A stretch of DNA of 64,000 bases. It comes from Shinella sp. SUS2. Lineage in GTDB: Bacteria; Pseudomonadota; Alphaproteobacteria; Rhizobiales; Rhizobiaceae. The translations under genes were made by a program, and so were the position numbers. The DNA lies in assembly GCF_001262505.1 (NCBI RefSeq), contig NZ_KQ410742.1:1-64000 (forward strand), given 5' to 3'. Positions 37,675 to 47,500 of the stretch are shown one piece after another (positions within the stretch are counted from its first letter, which is position 1; the number at the start of each line of letters is the position of its first letter). The notes under the pieces are model-generated. The model made no database searches. It was not told the origin of the DNA and saw only the letters and a program-made list of their open reading frames with translations.

Positions 37675-40554
37675 ATGCCCCTCGTTCCAGAAATCGACTT
37701 CGGCACTCCCGCCTCCCGCTCGGAAAAGATGGTGACGCTCACCATCGACGGGAACGAGATCACCGTTCCAGAGGGCACCTCCATCATGCGCGCCTCGATG
37801 GAGGCCGGTATCCAGGTGCCAAAACTCTGCGCCACCGACATGGTGGATGCCTTCGGCTCCTGCCGGCTCTGTCTCGTCGAGATCGAGGGCCGCAACGGTA
37901 CCCCGGCCTCCTGCACGACCCCGGTGGCGCCCGGCCTCGTCGTCCACACCCAGACGGGCCGGCTGAAGGACATCCGCAAGGGCGTGATGGAGCTCTACAT
38001 CTCCGACCATCCGCTCGACTGTCTCACCTGTGCGGCGAATGGCGACTGCGAACTGCAGGACATGGCCGGAGCCGTGGGCCTGCGCGACGTGCGCTACGGC
38101 TACGAGGGCGACAACCACGTCAAGGCACGCAACAATGGCGAAGCCAATGCCCGCTGGATGCCGAAGGACGAATCAAACCCCTATTTCACCTACGATCCGT
38201 CGAAATGCATCGTCTGCTCGCGCTGCGTGCGGGCCTGCGAGGAGGTTCAGGGTACCTTCGCACTGACCATCGAGGGCCGCGGCTTCGACAGCCGCGTCTC
38301 GCCCGGCATGCACGAGCATTTCCTCGAATCCGAATGCGTCTCCTGCGGCGCCTGCGTGCAGGCCTGCCCGACGGCGACGCTGACGGAAAAATCCGTCATC
38401 GAGATCGGCCAGCCGGAGCATTCCGTCGTCACCACCTGCGCCTATTGCGGCGTCGGCTGCTCCTTCAAGGCGGAGATGCGCGGTGAGGAACTGGTGCGCA
38501 TGGTGCCCTGGAAGGACGGCCAGGCGAACCGCGGCCATTCCTGCGTCAAGGGCCGCTTCGCCTATGGCTACTCGACCCACAAGGAGCGCATCCTCAACCC
38601 GATGATCCGCGAGAAGATCTCGGACCCGTGGCGCGAGGTGACCTGGGATGAGGCCTATGCCCATGTCGCCGCCGAATTCCGCCGCATCCAGTACCAGTAC
38701 GGTCGTGATTCGGTCGGCGGCATCACCTCCTCGCGCTGCACCAACGAGGAGACCTTCCTCGTCCAGAAGCTGATCCGCGCCGGTTTCGGAAACAACAATG
38801 TCGATACCTGCGCCCGCGTCTGCCATTCGCCGACGGGCTATGGCCTTGGCCAGGCCTTCGGCACCTCCGCCGGCACGCAGAACTTCGACAGCGTCGAGCA
38901 TACCGACGTCGTCATCGTCATCGGCGCCAACCCGACGGACGGCCATCCAGTCTTCGCCTCGCGCCTGAAGAAGCGCCTGCGCCAGGGTGCCAAGCTGATC
39001 GTCATCGATCCGCGCCGTATCGATCTCGTCTCCTCGCCGCACATCAAGGCCTCCTATCACCTGCCGCTGAAGCCCGGCACGAACGTCGCCGTCGTCACGG
39101 CGCTCGCCCATGTCATTGTGACGGAGGGTCTCTTCGACGAAAAATTCATCCGCGAGCGCTGCGACTGGTCGGAATTCGAGGACTGGGCCTCCTTCGTCGC
39201 CGAGCCGCGCCACAGCCCCGAGGAAACCGAAGCCTTCACCGGCGTGCCGGCGGAAACGCTGCGCGGCGCCGCCCGCCTGTTCGCCACCGGCGGCAACGGC
39301 TCGATCTACTATGGCCTCGGCGTCACCGAACACAGCCAGGGCTCGACCACTGTCATGGCCATCGCCAACCTCGCCATGGCGACCGGCAATATCGGCCGCG
39401 AAGGCGTTGGCGTGAATCCGCTGCGCGGCCAGAACAACGTGCAGGGCTCGTGCGACATGGGCTCCTTCCCGCACGAACTGCCGGGCTACCGCCACATCTC
39501 CGACGATGCGACGCGCGAGATCTTCGAGAAGCTGTGGGGCGTGACGCTCAACAACGAGCCGGGCCTGCGCATCCCCAACATGCTGGACGCCGCCGTCGAA
39601 GGCACGTTCAAAGGCATCTACATCCAGGGCGAGGACATTCTCCAGTCCGACCCGGACACCAAGCACGTCTCCGCCGGCCTTGCCGCCATGGAATGCGTCG
39701 TCGTGCAGGACCTCTTCCTCAACGAGACGGCGAACTACGCCCATGTCTTCCTGCCGGGCTCGACCTTCCTCGAAAAGGACGGCACCTTTACCAATGCCGA
39801 ACGCCGCATCAACCGCGTGCGCCGCGTGATGACGCCGAAGAACGGCTATGCGGACTGGGAGGTCACCCAGAACCTCGCCAAGGCCATGGGCCTTGCCTGG
39901 AACTACAGCCATCCCTCCGAAATCATGGATGAGATCGCCGCAACGACGCCGAGCTTCGCCCTCGTTTCCTACGACTATCTGGAAAAGGTCGGCTCGGTGC
40001 AGTGGCCCTGCAACGAGAAGAACCCACAAGGTTCGCCGATCATGCACATCAACGGCTTCGTGCGCGGCAAAGGCAAGTTCATCCGCACGGAATATGTCGC
40101 AACGGACGAGAAGACCGGCCCGCGTTTCCCGCTGCTGCTTACCACCGGCCGCATCCTCAGCCAGTACAATGTCGGCGCCCAGACGCGGCGCACGGAAAAC
40201 GTCGTCTGGCACGAGGAGGACCGGCTGGAGATCCACCCGCACGATGCGGAAAACCGCGGGATCCGCGATGGCGACTGGGTGCGTCTCGCCAGCCGCGCCG
40301 GCGAGACGACATTGCGCGCCCTCGTCACCGACCGCGTCGCGCCGGGTGTCGTCTACACGACCTTCCACCACCCGACGACGCAGGCAAACGTCATCACCAC
40401 CGATTTCTCCGACTGGGCGACCAACTGTCCGGAGTATAAGGTGACCGCCGTGCAGATCTCGCCGTCGAACGGCCCGTCCGACTGGCAGGTCGAATATGAC
40501 GAACTGGCCCGCCGCTCGCGCCGGATCAGGGGCAAGCTGGAGGCAGCGGAGTAG
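37675..40554 (+). CDS. fdsA: NAD-dependent formate dehydrogenase, alpha (molybdenum) subunit
   Basis: A 959-residue catalytic subunit. The N-terminal [2Fe-2S] domain ('GSCRLCLVEI'), the His/Cys cluster segment ('DHPLDCLTCAANGDCELQ'), and two ferredoxin clusters ('CIVCSRCVRACEE', 'CVSCGACVQACPT') precede the molybdopterin domain. That begins at 'TTCAYCGVGCSF' and contains 'CARVCHSPTGYG', whose second Cys and His are the active-site residues. The C-terminal pterin-binding domain is complete. Formate is oxidised to CO2 here. The ATG at 37675 follows GGAGG; the upstream open frame is not coding. Confidence 0.96.
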   Translation: MPLVPEIDFGTPASRSEKMVTLTIDGNEITVPEGTSIMRASMEAGIQVPKLCATDMVDAFGSCRLCLVEIEGRNGTPASCTTPVAPGLVVHTQTGRLKDIRKGVMELYISDHPLDCLTCAANGDCELQDMAGAVGLRDVRYGYEGDNHVKARNNGEANARWMPKDESNPYFTYDPSKCIVCSRCVRACEEVQGTFALTIEGRGFDSRVSPGMHEHFLESECVSCGACVQACPTATLTEKSVIEIGQPEHSVVTTCAYCGVGCSFKAEMRGEELVRMVPWKDGQANRGHSCVKGRFAYGYSTHKERILNPMIREKISDPWREVTWDEAYAHVAAEFRRIQYQYGRDSVGGITSSRCTNEETFLVQKLIRAGFGNNNVDTCARVCHSPTGYGLGQAFGTSAGTQNFDSVEHTDVVIVIGANPTDGHPVFASRLKKRLRQGAKLIVIDPRRIDLVSSPHIKASYHLPLKPGTNVAVVTALAHVIVTEGLFDEKFIRERCDWSEFEDWASFVAEPRHSPEETEAFTGVPAETLRGAARLFATGGNGSIYYGLGVTEHSQGSTTVMAIANLAMATGNIGREGVGVNPLRGQNNVQGSCDMGSFPHELPGYRHISDDATREIFEKLWGVTLNNEPGLRIPNMLDAAVEGTFKGIYIQGEDILQSDPDTKHVSAGLAAMECVVVQDLFLNETANYAHVFLPGSTFLEKDGTFTNAERRINRVRRVMTPKNGYADWEVTQNLAKAMGLAWNYSHPSEIMDEIAATTPSFALVSYDYLEKVGSVQWPCNEKNPQGSPIMHINGFVRGKGKFIRTEYVATDEKTGPRFPLLLTTGRILSQYNVGAQTRRTENVVWHEEDRLEIHPHDAENRGIRDGDWVRLASRAGETTLRALVTDRVAPGVVYTTFHHPTTQANVITTDFSDWATNCPEYKVTAVQISPSNGPSDWQVEYDELARRSRRIRGKLEAAE

Positions 40555-40563
40555 GATAGCGGC

Positions 40564-41397
40564 GTGCCGGATTTTTCCACCACGACCAAGGTCGCCGAGA
40601 TCGCCCGCCGCAACGGGCGGCTCGCGGAAAGCGAGCGCTTCGTGCCGGAGGAGACCCCGGTTGCCTTCTCCTATGCGGGCTCGACCCATGCGGTCATGAT
40701 GGCAACGCCCGCCGACCTCGAGGATTTCGCCATCGGCTTCAGCCTGACGGAGGGCATTATCACCGACCCTTGCGAGATCGAGGCTATCGAGGTGCTGGCC
40801 GAAGACAAGGGTATTGATGTGCAGATCCAGCTGGCGGACGCACAGAACGACGCCCTGACCACCCGCCGGCGCCACATGGCCGGCCCGGTCGGCTGTGGCC
40901 TGTGCGGTATCGAATCGATCGAGCAGGCCGTGCGCGTGACGCCCTCGGTGCGGGCGTCGTCCCTCACGCTCGGCGCGGAGGACGTGGTGGAGGCAGTGCG
41001 CCTCCTGAACGGTCAACAGCCGCTTCATATGGTGACGCGCGCCGTGCATGGCGCCGGGTTCTATGTCCCGGGCGAAGGCCTTATCGCCGTGCGCGAGGAT
41101 GTCGGCCGGCACAATGCGCTCGACAAGCTCGTCGGCGCTGCACGGCGCACAGGCCATGCAGGCGGCACCGGCGCCGTCGTGGTGACGAGCCGCGTTTCCG
41201 TCGAGATGGTGCAGAAGACGGCAGTCATCGGCAGCCCCTTCATCATCGCCATTTCCGCGCCGACGGCGCTCGCCATCCGCACCGCCGAGGACGCCGGCAT
41301 GACGCTGGTCGCGCTGGTGCGGGGCGAAGAATTCGAGATTTTCACCGGCGCGGAGCGCATCGTCTCCGGTGCGGAACGCCAGGTCGGCAACGGTTAG
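40564..41397 (+). CDS. fdsC: Formate dehydrogenase accessory sulfurtransferase FdhD/FdsC
   Basis: A 277-residue FdhD-family protein that delivers sulfur to the bis-molybdopterin cofactor. 'GCGLCGIES' holds the mobile-loop cysteines, 'HGAGFY' and 'EDVGRHNALDKLVG' are conserved, and 'SRVSVEMVQK' follows. GTG start with GGAG upstream, nine bases after fdsA. In fds operons this gene is called fdsC. Confidence 0.93.
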   Translation: MPDFSTTTKVAEIARRNGRLAESERFVPEETPVAFSYAGSTHAVMMATPADLEDFAIGFSLTEGIITDPCEIEAIEVLAEDKGIDVQIQLADAQNDALTTRRRHMAGPVGCGLCGIESIEQAVRVTPSVRASSLTLGAEDVVEAVRLLNGQQPLHMVTRAVHGAGFYVPGEGLIAVREDVGRHNALDKLVGAARRTGHAGGTGAVVVTSRVSVEMVQKTAVIGSPFIIAISAPTALAIRTAEDAGMTLVALVRGEEFEIFTGAERIVSGAERQVGNG

Positions 41398-41406
41398 GAG
41401 ACAGGA

Positions 41407-41676
41407 ATGTCGGAAGGCAGCAAGATTCCCAGGATGGCGAACCAGATCGCCACCTTCTTCCACTCACAGCCCAAGAGCGAGGGCCCGAACGGCGTGGCGA
41501 CCCATATCAACAAGTTCTGGGAGCCGCGCATGCGCCGGCAACTCTTCGATATCGTCGACAACCACGCCGGCGAAGGCCTTGATTCCCTCGTCCTCGCGGC
41601 GGTGCCGATGATCCACCGCCCGCCGCCAGCCGAAATCCCGGCTGCGGCCGGAGCGAAGGCTCCAACAGCCCCCTGA
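41407..41676 (+). CDS. fdsD: Formate dehydrogenase, delta subunit
   Basis: An 89-residue soluble protein with the family core 'MANQIATFFHSQP' and 'HINKFWEPRMR'. FdsD is needed for full formate dehydrogenase activity in related species, though its exact job is unsettled. A Pro/Ala-rich tail ends it. It starts nine bases after fdsC with GGAG upstream and is the last gene before a strong terminator. Confidence 0.92.
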   Translation: MSEGSKIPRMANQIATFFHSQPKSEGPNGVATHINKFWEPRMRRQLFDIVDNHAGEGLDSLVLAAVPMIHRPPPAEIPAAAGAKAPTAP

Positions 41677-41691
41677 CCAATCCTCAAACGC

Positions 41692-41721
41692 AAACGGCCG
41701 GCATCGCTGCCGGCCGTTTTT
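41692..41721. terminator. Bidirectional terminator between fdsD and chemoreceptor
   Basis: Arms AAACGGCCGGCA and TGCCGGCCGTTT with loop TCGC, followed by TT on the plus strand; the A/T runs at both ends serve the fds operon (plus) and the chemoreceptor gene (minus), which converge here. Confidence 0.88.
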
Positions 41722-41736
41722 CATGCCGCGGACCGC

Positions 41737-43506
41737 TTAGAACTCTTCCCAGTTCTCCGCTGCCTGCGCCGTGGAGCCTCGCGGCGCCCGCAGGGTGCGG
41801 GCCACGGCATGAAGTTGTGATACCGGTGCAGGCGTGGGTGCCCGCTGGACCGGCTGGGCAGTGTTGCCGGCAAGCTGGAACCGGCGGATGAGCGCATGCA
41901 GCGCATCCGCCTCGCGCGCCATGGCATGGCTGGCGGCCGTGCTTTCCTCGACCATGGCCGCATTCTGCTGCGTCGCCTGGTCCATCGCATTGACCGACTG
42001 GTTGATCTCTCGAAGCCCGGTCGATTGCTCGCGCGACGCCTCGACGATCGCCGCCACGTTGGTGTGCACGTCCTGGACCTGCGCCAGGATCTCCTGAAGC
42101 GCCCGTCCGGTCTCATCGACCAGCGCCACACCGCTCTTGACCTGCTCGCCCGATGTGGCGATCAGGGCCTTGATGTCCTTGGCGGCGCTGGCCGACCGCT
42201 GGGCCAGTTCCCGCACCTCCTGCGCCACGACGGCGAAGCCTTTGCCCGCCTCGCCCGCCCGCGCCGCCTCGACACCGGCGTTCAGCGCCAGAAGGTTGGT
42301 CTGAAAGGCGATGTCGTCGATGACGCCGAGAATGTTGGAGATTTCACGCGAGGACTGCTCGATCTGCCCCATCGCGTCGATCGCCTTGCGGACGACCACG
42401 CCGGATTTTTCCGCACCCGCCCGTGTCTTGCTTACCAGCGTTCCTGCCTCATCGGCCCGCCGGCTCGAATCACCGACCGTGGTGGTGATCTCGTCGAGAG
42501 CGGCCGCAGTTTCCTCCACGGAGGCCGCCTGCTGCTCGGTGCGCCTTGCCAGATCGTCGGCGGCAGAGCGGATTTCCTGTGCGCCCGACGCGATCGCATT
42601 GGCATTGGTCTCGACGGTGCGCATGGCATCATGAAGGCCGGCGACAGCTTCGTTGAAGTCCCTGCGCACCGTTTCCATGGACGGCACGAAAGGCGTTGCG
42701 AGATTTTGCGTCAGATCGCCCCCGGCCAATGCCTTCAGCGCCATGCCGAGCGCCTTGATCGCCGACATGCGCTCGGTAACATCGGTGGCAAACTTGACCA
42801 CCTTGTAGACCCGGCCGGAAAGGTCGCGGATCGGATTGTAAGCCGCCTGGATCCAGATCTCGCGACCACCCTTGCCGTAACGCACGAACTCGTTGGAGAT
42901 GAAGCGGCCCTCGGCAAGGCTCTTCCAGAAATCCGCATAGGCCGCGGTCTGCACATAGGCCGGATCGCAGAACATGCGATGATGCTTTCCGCGGATTTCG
43001 GACAGATCATAACCGAGCGCGGTGCAGAAATTCTCGTTGGCGTGCAGGATTTCGCCGGTCGGCGTAAACTCGATCACGGCCTGCGAACGGGAGATCGCGT
43101 CGAGCTTGCTCGCATCCTCCGCCGCACGCCTCTTCGCTTCGGTGATGTTACTGGCGAACTTGACGACCTTGTAGGGCTTGCCGCCGCGAAAGACCGGATT
43201 GTAGGTCGCCTGGATCCAGATTTCGCTGCCGTCCTTGCGCAGGCGCTTGTAGCTGTTCGAATCGTATTCGCCACGTCCGAGATGTGCCCAAAACTGGCGA
43301 TACTCCTCGCTGGCCGTGTAGGCCGCCTCGCAGAACATGCGATGGTGCTGACCGACGATGTCCTTCAAGTCGTAGCCGAGCGCCCGGCAGAAATTCTCGT
43401 TGGCGGTGAGGATGGTTCCCTTGGGATCAAACTGGATCACGGCCTGTGAACGCGACAGCGCGTCGAAGATGTGGCCCGCATCCATGGATTTCGCAAATGA
43501 AAGCAT
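41737..43506 (-). CDS. Soluble chemoreceptor with two PAS domains and CheR/CheB tether
   Basis: A 589-residue methyl-accepting protein without membrane segments. Two PAS/PAC units (about 10-125 and 130-250), each with 'ALGYDL' and 'IWIQA(T/A)YNP', suggest haem or flavin or redox sensing as in Aer-like or rhizobial cytosolic receptors. A short HAMP-like linker (about 255-300) leads into the signalling domain with the conserved tip 'DIAFQTNLLALNAGVEAARAGE' region. The protein ends 'ENWEEF', the pentapeptide type that tethers CheR and CheB. ATG 43506 follows GAGGGACAGGTC. It is next to cheW in inverse order on the same strand. Confidence 0.92.
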   Translation of the reverse strand: MLSFAKSMDAGHIFDALSRSQAVIQFDPKGTILTANENFCRALGYDLKDIVGQHHRMFCEAAYTASEEYRQFWAHLGRGEYDSNSYKRLRKDGSEIWIQATYNPVFRGGKPYKVVKFASNITEAKRRAAEDASKLDAISRSQAVIEFTPTGEILHANENFCTALGYDLSEIRGKHHRMFCDPAYVQTAAYADFWKSLAEGRFISNEFVRYGKGGREIWIQAAYNPIRDLSGRVYKVVKFATDVTERMSAIKALGMALKALAGGDLTQNLATPFVPSMETVRRDFNEAVAGLHDAMRTVETNANAIASGAQEIRSAADDLARRTEQQAASVEETAAALDEITTTVGDSSRRADEAGTLVSKTRAGAEKSGVVVRKAIDAMGQIEQSSREISNILGVIDDIAFQTNLLALNAGVEAARAGEAGKGFAVVAQEVRELAQRSASAAKDIKALIATSGEQVKSGVALVDETGRALQEILAQVQDVHTNVAAIVEASREQSTGLREINQSVNAMDQATQQNAAMVEESTAASHAMAREADALHALIRRFQLAGNTAQPVQRAPTPAPVSQLHAVARTLRAPRGSTAQAAENWEEF

Positions 43507-43848
43507 GACCTGTCCCTCTGTGCGATGACCACGGTCTTCTTCAAAATTGTGCGCGTGGTGATCGTCGTGTGTTGATGCCCAGATATGACCCGCTTTAACG
43601 GTCATACGCTGGCAACGGTAAGTACAATCTTCGCGAGAGGCATCATGCCAGAGCGACGGAATGCGCATCTGCAATCAAAGATGGCGACACAGACTTAAGA
43701 ATTGATGAAAAACAAACAGCGATATTTTAGATCTATTATATAACAATGACTTATAGCATACCTGAAAACATGATGCTTACGTAACGTCAGGTAGGCGCTC
43801 CAGACGGCGAGTCCTGAAACACGCAAAAGTTGCACAAGCCGAGAAACA
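43507..43848. other. AT-rich gap holding the chemoreceptor promoter
   Basis: No gene is evident. The stretch 43680-43790 is AT-rich, unlike its surroundings, and would suit the promoter of the soluble receptor. I cannot pick a firm -35/-10 pair. Confidence 0.35.
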
Positions 43849-43879
43849 TAAAAAAACCGCCGTACAATCGTACGGCGGT
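43849..43879 (-). terminator. cheW terminator
   Basis: Nine-base arms ACCGCCGTA and TACGGCGGT with a six-base loop; the minus strand then reads seven T residues. It lies 30 bases past the cheW stop. Confidence 0.9.
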
Positions 43880-43908
43880 CTCAGGATTTCAGCGATAAAG
43901 CGGGCGGA

Positions 43909-44385
43909 TCAGGCCGCCATGTCCTCCACTTCGCGCTCCTTGAACATGCGCGCAAGGTTGAGGAAGCAGATCATGCCGTTTTCATGGGCGATGATGCCCT
44001 CCGCATAGACTTTGTCGAAGGAGGTCGTCACTTCCGGCACCGGCTGGATCTGCTCACTGCGGATGGTGAGGATGTCGGAGACCCGATCGACGACGAGGCC
44101 GACGACCATGCTGTGCACTTCGGCGACCACGATGGCACTGCGCTCGTTTGCCTCGGTGCTCTTCATGCCGAGCTTGTGAGCGAGGTCGATGATCGGGATC
44201 ACCGTGCCGCGAAGGTTCATCACGCCGATGACGTCAGGCGGCGAGTGCGGGATCGGCGTGGACGGCGCCCAGCCGCGGATTTCGCGGATCGTGGTCGTCT
44301 TCACGCAGAATTCCTGATCGTGCAGGCGGAATGCGATGATTTCGAGCGTGTCGCCGGCAAAGCCGGTCGTCTTGATGGAGGACAT
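43909..44385 (-). CDS. cheW: Chemotaxis coupling protein CheW
   Basis: A 158-residue CheW that links receptors to CheA. Family motifs: 'IIAFRLHDQEFCV', 'IREIRGW', 'PPDVIGVMNLRGTVIPIIDL', and 'RSAIVVAEVHSMVVGLVVDRVSDIL'. GGAAAGATCCCG precedes the ATG. It stands next to the soluble PAS receptor but not inside a full che operon, so the two may serve one array or a second chemosensory set. Confidence 0.94.
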   Translation of the reverse strand: MSSIKTTGFAGDTLEIIAFRLHDQEFCVKTTTIREIRGWAPSTPIPHSPPDVIGVMNLRGTVIPIIDLAHKLGMKSTEANERSAIVVAEVHSMVVGLVVDRVSDILTIRSEQIQPVPEVTTSFDKVYAEGIIAHENGMICFLNLARMFKEREVEDMAA

Positions 44386-44482
44386 CGGGATCTTTCCAGT
44401 TTCATCTGCTTCGTGTCCCGATCCTATGCACGCTCTGGTTAAAATCTTTCAAACGCGCCGCGATTTGTTGCGCCCTGCATGC

Positions 44483-44510
44483 AAAAGGCTCCGCGTCGCC
44501 ACGGAGCCTT
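44483..44510 (-). terminator. tamB terminator
   Basis: Nine-base arms AAGGCTCCG and CGGAGCCTT with an eight-base loop; the minus strand continues into TTTTGC. It lies 83 bases past the tamB stop. Confidence 0.75.
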
Positions 44511-44592
44511 GCACTTTTTCCGACCCTACCATTTGCAGGAGCCGGCAATCATCCCATCCAGGCGGGAGCGCCCGTCAGCCTCAGCAATGCCC

Positions 44593-47500
44593 TCAATATT
44601 CCTTCTCGTAGAAGATACCCGCGCCTGCGCTGCCGCCACTGCCCGCCTCGCCGCGTAGCTTCAGGCCACGGCCGACATCGAGGTTGATGACCGCCTTGGC
44701 GCCGTTCGTCTCCGGGTCCTGCTTTAACTCGATATAGGTCCGCTCGTTGAGATACTTCCCCGCCGAGACCGCCGCCCGGCCTTCCGCATCCGTCGTGATG
44801 TCGAGATCGTCGACGCCGAGCTTGCTGCGCAGGCTGTCAAGCAGACCGGTCGAACTGCCGCCGGCGAGCTGGCTGGCGGCGGAGGCAAGCTGGGCGATCT
44901 GCACCGCCGAGAGGTTCGACATGGAGCGGTTGAAGATCAGCTGCGCCAGGATTTCGTCCTGCGGCAGCGAAGGCGAAGAGGCGAAGGTAACGGTCGGGTT
45001 GTTGGCAAGGCCCGCCACCGTCACCGTGATTTCCGTCGAGCCGGCCGTGCTGCCGGCCACCAGATTGACCGTCGGCACAAGGCCGCCGGCAAAACCGATA
45101 TGGGCACTGGTGAAATCGAGACGGCGCGTCAGGATCTCCATGCGTCCACGCTCCAATTCGAAACCGCCGGAAACGACCGGCGAGGCGGACGTACCCGTGA
45201 TCTTCAGGCTGCCGCCAAGTTCCGCATTGATGCCGCGGCCGCGCACGAAGAGCTGGCCCGGCGCCTCGATGGTAAGGTCGAGCGCGATGCCGCGCGAAGC
45301 GCCGCTGCTGCCCTGGTCGCGCTGCACGTCCGCCGTCATGCGCTTGACGTCGGCCGGCGCATTGCGGTGCTTGATGTCAATTTCGGAGAGCGAGGCCGGC
45401 AGCTTTTGGGGAATGGTGATGTTCGCCTTGTTGATGCGCACCTTGCCGCCGAGCGAAAGCCCCGCCACGGGTCCCTTCAGCGTCAGGTCACCTGCGACAT
45501 TCGCCGTCACCAGCGTGCCGTCGACATAGGTGATGTCGCCGAGCTTGACGGCGACGTCGACCGGAAAACCGCTCGCCGGGTCGATGCCGACGCGCCCGCT
45601 GGCTGACAGCTGGCCACCGCTGGCAAGCTTGCCGGAGACCGTCTCGATCACTGCCTGCCGCCCGTCCATCGTAACGCGGACCGTCAGGTTCTCCACCGCG
45701 AGGTTGCGGCGCACATCGACAAGCCGCGCGCCGCCGGCCGTGATGCTGCCGGTAATCGAGGGTGCGGCCGCCGTGCCGCCGATGGAGAGATCGACATTGG
45801 CATTGCCGGTCAGGACAAAGCCCTGGGCGGACAGCTGACCCTGCAGCAGGCCGAACGGCACCGTGCCGTTGAACTTGAGCCCGAGCGGCGTCGCCCCGCC
45901 GATGCCGACCGTACCGCCGCCGCGGAAGGACAAACCGCCACCGCCCGAAAGCACCGTATCGAGCCGGACCTGGTTGTTGGAAAATTCCCCCTTGGCAGTG
46001 ATGGTGAGCGCGCCGATGCCCGCGCCGCGGGTCTGGCTCGTTACCGCCCCGCCCCAGTCCAGCGCGTAGTTGACGACGGGCGCCGCCGCGCGTCCCTTAA
46101 CCGTAACCGTGCCGCCGATCGTGCCTTCCGCACCAAGGCCGTCGGCAAAATTGTTGACCAGCGCAGCCGGCAGCGCGGAGAGGCGAACGGACAGATCGAG
46201 CGCTTCACCCGCGCGGCCCGTGACCGCAATGGAGCCGCGGCCGGCCTGGATCGTCAGCCCGTCGAGCGAGGCGACGCCGTTGGTGACGCCGATCGTCGTC
46301 GGCTTGGCCAGTTTCAAGGCAATGCGCCGCGGTGCGGCCTCGAAGGCCTGCAGGGCGACATCCAGCCCACCGTCGCGCTGGATGACCTTGCCCTTCGTTA
46401 GAAGCGGCGCACCGTCGAGGCGGCCGGTAAGATCGAAATTGGTCGCCTGCCCTTCGCGCGAAAAACCGAGCTTTAGCGCTTCGAGCCGGTTCTCACCCGA
46501 GGCCACCCGCTCGGCGCGCACCGTGCCAGTAATCGCCGCGGTGGCGAGGTCGGCGATGGTGAGATCGACCGCCGGCTTGGTGATGCTGAGAGCATCGCGG
46601 CGGATGGCGGAACCGGAGGCCTGGATGGTCGCCGACGTTCGGCCATTGCCGGTCGCGATTTCCACCTGCCCGGAGAGATCGCCCGCCGCCTTCTGGCCAG
46701 CCATGGCGGCGAGAAGGCTAAGATCAGGAAAATCGAAGCGGATCGTGCCGTCAGGCATGAAGTTCTCCGCCAGCGTGAGCGAGCCCTTCAGCGTGTTGGG
46801 ACCGATTTCCGCTTCCAGCACCGGCACGGCAATGCGACCGCCTTCCGAGGTGATGCTGGAGCGCACGTTGATCGGCTGGCCATCAAGCGCACCGGTCGCC
46901 GTCAATTCGCCGGACGGGCTGTCGGCAACGGCCTTGCCGGTCAGCGTGACCACGAGGTCGCTGAGCGTGCGGCCGGAGAGGGTTGCCCCGCTCGACGTGA
47001 CCTTGGCGGACACATCGAGCCCCGCAACGGGACCGGTGGCGGAAAGCTCGAAGGCCGCTTCGCCCGCCGCATCGGCGAGCAGCCTGCCAAGGTTCAGTAC
47101 CTTGCCGGTCAAGGCGGCATCGAGCGCACCGTTACCGAGCGAGACCGTGCCCGCCGTCTCCAGCGTACCGGACTTGACCTGAAGCCCGGAAACCTGAACG
47201 GCACCATCGCCCGCCAGCTGGACCCGTCCCTCCATCGCAATCGTCGTGTCGAATTTGCCGGCCAGCGCCGGCGGCAGCACGGCCGGCAGCGCGAAGAGAC
47301 GGAAATTGACATCGGCCTCACGGCTCTTCAACCCATAGCGGCCCGACAGCGTACCGCCGATGCTGGCGCTTTCGAGCGTCGCGGGATCGAAGGCGATCTC
47401 GTCAGGCGAGACGGTGAGCGTCGCTACCAGCTTCGCCGGCCCCTTCACCGTACGGTCGACATCAGCACTGGCAAAGGCCGTCATGCCGGTTTCGAGCACG

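Noticed and set aside
38173..41463. Minus-strand open frame of 1096 codons
   Set aside because: It is antisense to fdsA/fdsC. Its translation has no family motif, while the opposite strand carries all iron-sulfur and Mo ligands.
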